11,172 nucleotides of DNA from Anaerolineales bacterium. Lineage in GTDB: Bacteria > Chloroflexota > Anaerolineae > Anaerolineales > E44-bin32. Below are positions 6,853-11,172 of the stretch, piece by piece (position 1 is the first letter of the stretch; each line of letters begins with the position of its first letter). The stretch is from positions 1 to 11,172 of the forward strand of contig DAOVFE010000024.1 of NCBI GenBank assembly GCA_030673085.1, given 5' to 3'. A model generated the notes under the pieces. The model had not been told where the DNA came from, made no database searches, and saw only the letters and a list, made by a program, of their open reading frames with translations. The position numbers and the translations under genes are program-made.

Positions 6853-6945
6853 ATGATGCCAGGGGCTGAGGTAGGATTTGGCCTCTTTGTACCTGAATGG
6901 CATATCGATTACGATTATGTGAAGTACGACTGGAAATACAATTAA
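6853..6945 (+). CDS. Possible 30-residue leader or small protein upstream of ricT (doubtful)
   Basis: An ATG at 6853 opens 30 codons to TAA at 6943-6945. The peptide begins MMPGAEVGFGLFVPEWHI and ends in an aromatic, acidic stretch DYDYVKYDWKYN. A purine-rich GAAGAG lies just upstream at about 6842-6847. The frame ends 20 bp before the chosen ricT start, so it could be a small upstream gene or chance. I recognise no family. The rest of 6727-6965 shows one long-loop inverted repeat, GAAGCC (6750-6755) with GGCTTC (6784-6789), which has no T run and is not a convincing terminator. Confidence 0.2.
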   Translation: MMPGAEVGFGLFVPEWHIDYDYVKYDWKYN

Positions 6946-6965
6946 CGCTATCAATGAGGCAAGCA

Positions 6966-7883
6966 ATGACCGAGACTGAATCTCATAGTTCGGTAGCCGG
7001 GCTTCGCTTTCAATCGAAGGGGAAGATTTATTATTACGACGCGTCACAGTTCTCTGACCTTCAAGTTGGTGATTATGTCATTATTGCCACGAGCCGAGGT
7101 CGGGAAATGGCTCAAGTGGTACAGCTTTTCGACAAGTCGCCGTCGCCGCGGCCCAGTGGTGGATGGAAGCCTATCGAGCGTAAAGCTACGCCACGAGATT
7201 TGGTAACGCGGCTAATGTGGCAGCAGAAGGAACTCAAGGCAACGATCGATTGTCGAGCCAAAGCCACTGAGCTTGGCTTTGACGCGATTAAGATCATCGG
7301 AGTGGAGTTTTCCTTTGATGGTTCTCGCATAATATTTTTTTATAGCAGCGAGGGGAGTGAAAGGCTCAATTTAAAGAACCTGCATCAGGCAATGCGCCGC
7401 CAATATCGAAAGTCGAAGGTTGAATTTCATTATGTGGGACCACGCGATGTCGGCAAGATTATTGGCGGCATGGGAGCCTGTGGCCTTGCTGAGCGGTGCT
7501 GCTCCAGATTCTTGACAGATTTCAGCCCGATTTCGATAAAAATGGCAAAAGCTCAGGGCATTTCGCTCAATCCACAGGAAATCACCGGGATTTGTGGTCG
7601 CTTGCGATGTTGTCTTTTATATGAGTATGAGCAATATGTTGAAGCGCGTAAGGGCATGCCTAAGAGAAACAAGAAGGTGCTTACTCCAATGGGTGTTGGC
7701 AAAGTAACTGATGTCCTCGCGCTCAAGGGAAAAGTGATTGTTCTATTAGAAGACAATAACCGGGTTGAGTTCATGAAGGATGAAATTCAAGCTTATGACG
7801 AAATGAACTCAAACAAGAAGAAGAATCGCCAGCAGAATAAAGGTCCTATGAACAGCGAGCAACACACGGGAGAAAAAGGCTGA
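6966..7883 (+). CDS. ricT: RicT (YaaT) PSP1-domain protein
   Basis: This 305-residue protein belongs to the PSP1/RicT family. In Bacillus subtilis, RicT works with RicA and RicF in a complex that carries [4Fe-4S] clusters and promotes RNase Y-dependent mRNA maturation. Here the N-terminal part (about 1-110) is the variable domain and the PSP1 core runs to about 280. The conserved cysteines are present as C172-x5-C178-C179 and C210-x4-C215-C216, embedded in SPISIKMAKAQGISLNPQEI and GICGRLRCCLLYEYE. The C-terminus is a lysine- and glutamine-rich tail (about 282-305), probably disordered. I chose ATG 6966 because GAGG at 6956-6959 sits 6 nt upstream; ATGs at 6897 and 6954 in the same frame lack a ribosome site. 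No ricA or ricF homologue, and none of the replication genes that often neighbour ricT, lies nearby. Confidence 0.9.
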   Translation: MTETESHSSVAGLRFQSKGKIYYYDASQFSDLQVGDYVIIATSRGREMAQVVQLFDKSPSPRPSGGWKPIERKATPRDLVTRLMWQQKELKATIDCRAKATELGFDAIKIIGVEFSFDGSRIIFFYSSEGSERLNLKNLHQAMRRQYRKSKVEFHYVGPRDVGKIIGGMGACGLAERCCSRFLTDFSPISIKMAKAQGISLNPQEITGICGRLRCCLLYEYEQYVEARKGMPKRNKKVLTPMGVGKVTDVLALKGKVIVLLEDNNRVEFMKDEIQAYDEMNSNKKKNRQQNKGPMNSEQHTGEKG

Positions 7884-7896
7884 TTCTAACGTTCCT

Positions 7897-7946
7897 CTGG
7901 CCTTGAACATCAATTCTTATAATCTGCAGTTCATGGATAAGGCCAG
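7897..7946. other. Inverted repeat downstream of ricT
   Basis: CTGGCCTT (7897-7904) pairs perfectly with AAGGCCAG (7939-7946). Next to it GAAC (7905-7908) can pair with GTTC (7929-7932) if six bases bulge. The stem lies 14 bp after the ricT stop, where a terminator would be expected, but no T run follows on the plus strand, so a Rho-independent role is doubtful. Confidence 0.35.
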
Positions 7947-7993
7947 GATGCCGCTACAGCTTAAGCCGTTCGCTGAGGGTAGAGCAGTGCGAA

Positions 7994-8100
7994 GCCCTTG
8001 GGCATCGCGAATGAAGCCCTTAGGCATCGCGAATGAAGCCTAAGGGCATCGCGAATGAAGCCTATGGGCTTCGCGAATGAAGTCTATCGGTTTCGCGAAT
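7994..8100. repeat. 22-bp tandem repeat array made of palindromes
   Basis: Four complete 22-bp units run at 8003-8024, 8025-8046, 8047-8068 and 8069-8090, with a partial unit before (from about 7994) and after (8091-8100). The consensus is roughly CATCGCGAATGAAGCC followed by a variable 6-bp end. Each unit contains the palindrome TCGCGA and, across the junction with the next, a GCC-N4-GGC palindrome (GCCCTTGGGC, GCCCTTAGGC, GCCTAAGGGC, GCCTATGGGC). The second and third of these cores are exact reverse complements, so 8016-8025 and 8038-8047 form a perfect 10-bp stem with a 12-nt loop. The unit length is not a multiple of three and no gene covers it. There are no spacers, so it is not CRISPR. 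Confidence 0.88.
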
Positions 8101-8227
8101 GGCGCGTGAATCCTCACAAGAAAGTATTTTTATTCGAATAGCGACATAGCCATGGGGCAGGGTAGCCAGATACAATCCAACTGGCTGATGGGTTCTTCAC
8201 TTGGCGAAAAAACTCTCGGCTATTTAG

Positions 8228-8387
8228 GAGTCTGTTGCATAACTTCTCAACTCCGGCAAAGAGTGGGACACTGTCCCAAAATAATAGAGAAATTCAGGCT
8301 TAAGTGGGGCGATAATGATAATTTTATGCCATTATTTTGTTCTAAGTGGGATAAAAAATGTCCTTTACGAGTTATGCAACAGGCCCG
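8228..8387 (+). mobile_element. MITE-like element, copy 1 (160 bp)
   Basis: Perfect 13-bp terminal inverted repeats are seen: CTGTTGCATAACT (8232-8244) and AGTTATGCAACAG (8370-8382). Imperfect extension outward to GAG at the left and CCCG at the right gives about 160 bp. TAG occurs immediately outside both ends (8225-8227 and 8388-8390), a possible short target duplication. The element carries no transposase. A second copy in the same orientation lies at 10076-10235. Counting by eye, the first 86 positions from CTGTTGC show 14 mismatches; the middle is diverged and the right end conserved again. A GGGACA/TGTCCC palindrome (8265-8277) is present only in this copy. The GAGNCTGTTGCA terminus resembles IS5-family ends, so mobilisation by such a transposase elsewhere is likely. 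The stretch just before (8101-8227) holds no gene, only a small AGCCAG/CTGGCT hairpin at 8164-8186. Confidence 0.82.
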
Positions 8388-8467
8388 TAGAGCAATCAAA
8401 ATCAGGTCGCCATCATGAGGGCAAAGGAAAAGATGATAATGGACTTGGAAACGTATTAGCCTGTTCA

Positions 8468-8497
8468 TTACCAATTGATTGTGAGTGATGGGATAAT
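8468..8497 (+). promoter_or_regulatory. Weak candidate promoter for the amidohydrolase gene
   Basis: TTACCA (8468-8473) and GATAAT (8492-8497) are separated by 18 bp, about 70 bp before the gene. The matches to consensus are four and five of six. Nothing else regulatory was seen in 8391-8569. Confidence 0.22.
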
Positions 8498-8569
8498 CGT
8501 CATTGATTGGCATCTACAGTCGCAATGGGGCAAATAGGCGGACCGATTTAGGCTATATAGAGGATAACT

Positions 8570-9751
8570 ATGCAGGCATCTCTGATTAAGGAAGCGGCGG
8601 AAATAAAAGATCAATTAGTTGATTGGCGGCGTGATTTTCATCGTCACCCGGAACTCGGTTTGCAGCTAAATCGAACGGCTGGCGTGGTCGCTAGTGAATT
8701 GAAGCATCTGGGGCTTATAGTTCGAACGAGAGTTGCAGAAACAGGTGTGGTCGGGCTTCTTAAAGGGGGGCAACCGGGACCAGTAATTATGCTACGTTTT
8801 GATATGGATGCTCTGCCGATCATGGAAGATACAGGTGCATCTTATGCATCGGTCAACCCCGGCGTTATGCATGCTTGCGGCCATGATGGGCATACCGCTA
8901 TTGGACTGGGTGTGGCGCGTCTGCTTTGTCGGCATCAGAAAGAGTTGCCAGGAGTCATTAAATTCATCTTTCAGCCAGGTGAAGAAGGGTTTGCTGGTGC
9001 GCAACGGATGATTGAAGAAGGTGTTCTGGAGAATCCCGCACCGATACGGAGCCTGGCAATGCATTTGTGGAATACCCATCCGGTAGGATGGATTGGCCTT
9101 ACTCCAGGGCCGGCGATGGCAGGCGCCGAAAAAATTGAGATTGTAATCCAAGGAAAAGGCGGCCACGCCGCTGCTCCAGATCTGGCGGTGGATCCAGTGG
9201 TAGCGGCGGCTCAAGTGATTGCCGCGCTTCAAACCGTCGTCTCACGAAATGTCGATCCGATTGAAGCGGCGGTTGTGAGCATCTCGGAGGTAAAAGCGGG
9301 CGATGTTTTCAATGTTATTCCCCCCAATGCTAGATTAAAGGGGACAATACGAACATTCAAACCAAAGGTACGCGAGCTGGTTATCCGGCGAGTTGAAGAG
9401 ATTGCATCTAATGTGGCTCGCGCAATGGGCTGTAAGGCGGATGTGGAATGTCTACAGATATCCTTGCCGTTAGTCAATGACATTGCAGTAACCAAGCGGC
9501 TTCATCATCTTGTCTTGGAGAATTTGCCTGAACTTACAATAGATGACAGCTGTCGAGTAATGGGTTCTGAAGATATGGCTGATTTTATGCATAAAGTCCC
9601 TGGGTGTTATATTTTTGTGGGGTCAAACAATCCAACTCGAGGCCTAGATTCACCCCATCACAGTCCAAAGTTTGACTTTGATGAAAACGCCCTACCGCTA
9701 GGAGCCGGGCTGATGGCTGCGGCTGCTTGGGAGGAGCTTGAAGCCGGCTAG
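8570..9751 (+). CDS. M20D-family metallo-amidohydrolase (N-acyl-amino-acid / hippurate hydrolase type)
   Basis: This 393-residue protein, normal in length for the M20D group, hydrolyses the amide bond of N-acylated amino acids or related compounds; the exact substrate is not readable. Metal ligands expected for the family are visible: Cys103 and His105 in HACGHDGHTA, Glu139 in QPGEEG, His165 in MHLWNTHP, and His364 in HHSPKF. The order is catalytic domain (about 1-180), inserted dimerisation or lid domain (about 180-295, opening with KGGHAAAP), and the return of the catalytic domain with VMGSEDMADF. No signal peptide is seen, so it is probably cytoplasmic. AGAGG at 8559-8563, spaced 6 nt, supports the ATG. 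The gene stands alone, bracketed by two same-orientation MITE-like copies. Alternatives within the family are IAA-amino acid hydrolase or N-acetyldiaminopimelate deacetylase. Confidence 0.92.
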   Translation: MQASLIKEAAEIKDQLVDWRRDFHRHPELGLQLNRTAGVVASELKHLGLIVRTRVAETGVVGLLKGGQPGPVIMLRFDMDALPIMEDTGASYASVNPGVMHACGHDGHTAIGLGVARLLCRHQKELPGVIKFIFQPGEEGFAGAQRMIEEGVLENPAPIRSLAMHLWNTHPVGWIGLTPGPAMAGAEKIEIVIQGKGGHAAAPDLAVDPVVAAAQVIAALQTVVSRNVDPIEAAVVSISEVKAGDVFNVIPPNARLKGTIRTFKPKVRELVIRRVEEIASNVARAMGCKADVECLQISLPLVNDIAVTKRLHHLVLENLPELTIDDSCRVMGSEDMADFMHKVPGCYIFVGSNNPTRGLDSPHHSPKFDFDENALPLGAGLMAAAAWEELEAG

Positions 9752-9800
9752 GCGCCTGGGCATATCCGATAAATTCTACTGCTTAGCCATGCTATCCATC

Positions 9801-9824
9801 AGGGTGCAAGCAAAAACCCTTTCT
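9801..9824 (+). terminator. Weak possible terminator after the amidohydrolase gene
   Basis: AGGGT (9801-9805) pairs with ACCCT (9816-9820) across a 10-nt loop, followed by TTCT. The stem has only five pairs and the T tract is short. It is the best terminator candidate in the first 100 bp after the stop at 9751. Confidence 0.25.
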
Positions 9825-9845
9825 AAAAAGCAAAAAGTCGAGCCG

Positions 9846-9889
9846 TATTGATCCTATAGAATTAAGTTGAGGAGTGATATAGGTCAATA
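9846..9889. repeat. 12-bp inverted repeat in the spacer downstream of the amidohydrolase gene
   Basis: TATTGA-T-CCTATA (9846-9858, with one extra T) is the reverse complement of TATAGGTCAATA (9878-9889), separated by 19 bp. It would form a 12-pair hairpin with one bulge, or a two-half-site operator. No T run follows it. The rest of 9752-10075 contains no supportable gene, only very short ORFs without ribosome sites. Confidence 0.5.
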
Positions 9890-10075
9890 AGAAGCAATTG
9901 AGGCATTAACGACACTAGATATGATGAAAATGGTTTCTTCGAGACGATGTGTTTGTCTATTAATCCTCAAATAGCCACCAATAAAAGTAAGTTTGCTCGA
10001 TACGACCGGTATGCATATGATTAAGACGCATACTATTAAAGCTGTTTAATGCTGAAAGCTATTTATGCGAGTCTA

Positions 10076-10235
10076 GAGGCTGTTGCATAACTGCTTAACT
10101 CCGGTAAAGTGAGGCACATTGTCTAAAAAAAATAGAGAATATTAGGTTTAAGTGGGGCGATAATGCTAGGAATGAGCTATCTACTTGTTTGAAGTGGGAT
10201 AAAAAACTATCCTATACGAGTTATGCAACTGACTG
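10076..10235 (+). mobile_element. MITE-like element, copy 2 (160 bp)
   Basis: CTGTTGCATAACT (10080-10092) and AGTTATGCAACTG (10219-10231) form 13-bp terminal inverted repeats with one mismatch. Extending to GAGG at the left and GACTG at the right gives 160 bp, the same size and orientation as copy 1. TCTA flanks both ends (10072-10075 and 10236-10239), and GTCTAG is repeated at 10071-10076 and 10235-10240, a good target-site duplication candidate. Shared internal landmarks are AACTCCGG, TTAAGTGGGGCGATAATG and AAGTGGGATAAAAAA. There is no coding capacity. It ends about 70 bp before the next gene, so it may affect that gene's promoter. Confidence 0.85.
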
Positions 10236-10303
10236 TCTAGTATAAGCTTTTTCCAGTATACAATCTGATTCTATAGAAAAGCTGACGGGAAGGTATCGCG
10301 GCT

Positions 10304-11172
10304 ATGAATAAAGTGCCCAACCGGGTAATTAGCTTGGTTCCGTCGATGACGGACAGTCTGATAGAACTAGGACTGGTTGACTACCTTATCGGTGTGACAG
10401 AAAACAGTTCTATCCCTGAGCCTATGGCTTCCAGAATTTCCCTGGTTGGCACTCCCGAGATGATTGATGTTGAGAGAATCGTTTCAATGGCTCCAGATAT
10501 TGTGCTTGCAAATAAAGAGGAGAATGAAAGCGAGGGCATAGAAAGGCTTCAAGAAGCGGGCATATCCATATGGGGGGTTTTCCCACATAGTGCGGCAGAG
10601 AACATTTCCCTACTTTGGTCGTTGGTAACATTATTTATGATTCAAACCAGCGCCGCTCCCAAAATGCGTTATTTAGAGATGACCCTTGATTGGGTTATGC
10701 ATGCATTCACTCAAATTGAGCCAGCGCGCTATTTTTGTCCCATCTGGCAAGGCGAGGAAACAAACAGAGGGCTTTGCTGGAAAACTTTCGGCCCAGGAAC
10801 GTATTATCACGATTTATTGCAGATATGTGGCGGAATGAATATTTTCAGTCAAAATACCAGCAATTATCCACGCGCTTTCGATCTTGATGCCAGGAAATCA
10901 AAGGCTACGGCCGATAAAACCATTCAATATTTACATGTTTCTGCTTCGGATGTCGTTGAAGGCAAGCCGGATGTGATTCTTTTGCCGGATATTACGTATG
11001 ATTTTCAGCCTGCGGATATCGCTTTTTTAAAAAAGAAACTAGCTGATACGCCCGCTATTAGGCAAGGGCGGGTTTTAAGACTCGATGGACGGCTAATTTT
11101 TTGGTATGGAACCCGTATGGCATGCGCTCTTGCAGATTTACCCCCGGCGCTTGAAAAATCATCCCGGGCAAA
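10304..11172 (+). CDS. BtuF-like helical-backbone metal/cobalamin-binding protein, 3' end cut off
   Basis: The frame is open from ATG 10304 to the window edge, 289 complete codons, which is already close to the usual family length of about 260-300. The N-terminus NRVISLVPSMTDSLIELGL and the following VGTPEMIDVERIVSMAPDIVLANKEEN are the typical first lobe of periplasmic-binding-protein class III (PF01497, BtuF/FhuD fold). The second lobe shows TFGPGTYYHDLLQICGG, then DVILLPD and RLDGRLIFWYGTR. A long helix is expected to join the lobes. Proteins of this fold bind cobalamin, haem or iron chelates for an ABC importer. Strikingly there is no signal peptide or lipobox before the first lobe, which starts at residue 6. 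GGGAAGG at 10287-10293 is a fair ribosome site. Permease and ATPase genes, if any, would lie beyond the edge. No cobalamin riboswitch motif is seen upstream. Confidence 0.83.
   Translation, partial: MNKVPNRVISLVPSMTDSLIELGLVDYLIGVTENSSIPEPMASRISLVGTPEMIDVERIVSMAPDIVLANKEENESEGIERLQEAGISIWGVFPHSAAENISLLWSLVTLFMIQTSAAPKMRYLEMTLDWVMHAFTQIEPARYFCPIWQGEETNRGLCWKTFGPGTYYHDLLQICGGMNIFSQNTSNYPRAFDLDARKSKATADKTIQYLHVSASDVVEGKPDVILLPDITYDFQPADIAFLKKKLADTPAIRQGRVLRLDGRLIFWYGTRMACALADLPPALEKSSRA

Noticed and set aside
6897..6965. Earlier ricT starts at 6897 or 6954
   Set aside because: Neither has a Shine-Dalgarno sequence, and the extra residues do not resemble the family N-terminus; ATG 6966 has GAGG at the right distance.
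7994..8100. CRISPR array
   Set aside because: The 22-bp units abut directly with no unique spacers, and no cas gene is nearby.
8152..8513. 88-codon ORFs on both strands (8152-8418 plus, 8247-8513 minus)
   Set aside because: Both lie largely over the MITE-like element, have no ribosome site and no recognisable domain.
8792..9232. 146-codon minus-strand ORF inside the amidohydrolase gene
   Set aside because: It is antisense to a gene with intact catalytic motifs and has no family features of its own.
10236..10303. Cobalamin riboswitch upstream of the BtuF-like gene
   Set aside because: No B12-box-like sequence or long structured leader is present between the MITE end and the start codon.

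Overview
The window looks like chromosomal DNA of an anaerobic or microaerobic bacterium, most likely a Chloroflexota (Anaerolineae-like) lineage. The clues are a four-subunit 2-oxoacid:ferredoxin oxidoreductase, an SH3b lipoprotein-like export protein with a Pro/Thr linker and C-terminal anchor, a double zinc-ribbon protein, a MIP18-Mrp protein and a RicT/PSP1 protein in a moderate-GC background. The taxonomic call is an inference from protein style, not from a marker gene.

Layout. Positions 1-2670 hold one tight operon on the plus strand. It encodes a two-cluster ferredoxin subunit (cut by the left edge), then the alpha (VorB type), beta (TPP-binding) and gamma subunits of a 2-oxoacid:ferredoxin oxidoreductase, and it is closed by a strong intrinsic terminator at 2723-2768. 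After a doubtful 43-codon ORF come two divergent genes, a zinc-ribbon protein (minus) and a secreted or anchored SH3b protein (plus), which share a short promoter region around 3541-3569. Positions 4174-5190 are about 1 kb without a convincing gene but with several local inverted repeats. At 5264-6726 a small four-cysteine protein is translationally adjacent to an Mrp-family P-loop ATPase that lacks the usual CxxC. Next is ricT (6966-7883), followed by an intergenic region with a 22-bp tandem palindromic repeat array (about 7994-8100). An M20D amidohydrolase (8570-9751) is bracketed by two directly oriented copies of a 160-bp MITE-like element (8228-8387 and 10076-10235). The right edge cuts a BtuF-like helical-backbone metal/cobalamin-binding protein (10304 to the end) that shows no signal peptide.

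How the genes fit together. The oxidoreductase would link oxidative decarboxylation of 2-oxoacids (branched-chain or 2-oxoglutarate type) to ferredoxin reduction and acyl-CoA formation. The Mrp ATPase with its cysteine-rich neighbour, and RicT with its paired cysteine motifs, both belong to families tied to Fe-S clusters, which suits an iron-sulfur-rich anaerobic metabolism. The remaining genes look like single units separated by long, repeat-bearing spacers.

The most unusual non-coding features are the palindromic 22-bp array, the pair of MITE-like elements, a 12-bp inverted repeat at 9846-9889, and a probable one-base frameshift at the start of the cysteine-rich gene. I did not see a CRISPR array, tRNA, rRNA, transposase gene or a recognisable riboswitch. 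No clear new defence or biosynthetic system is visible.
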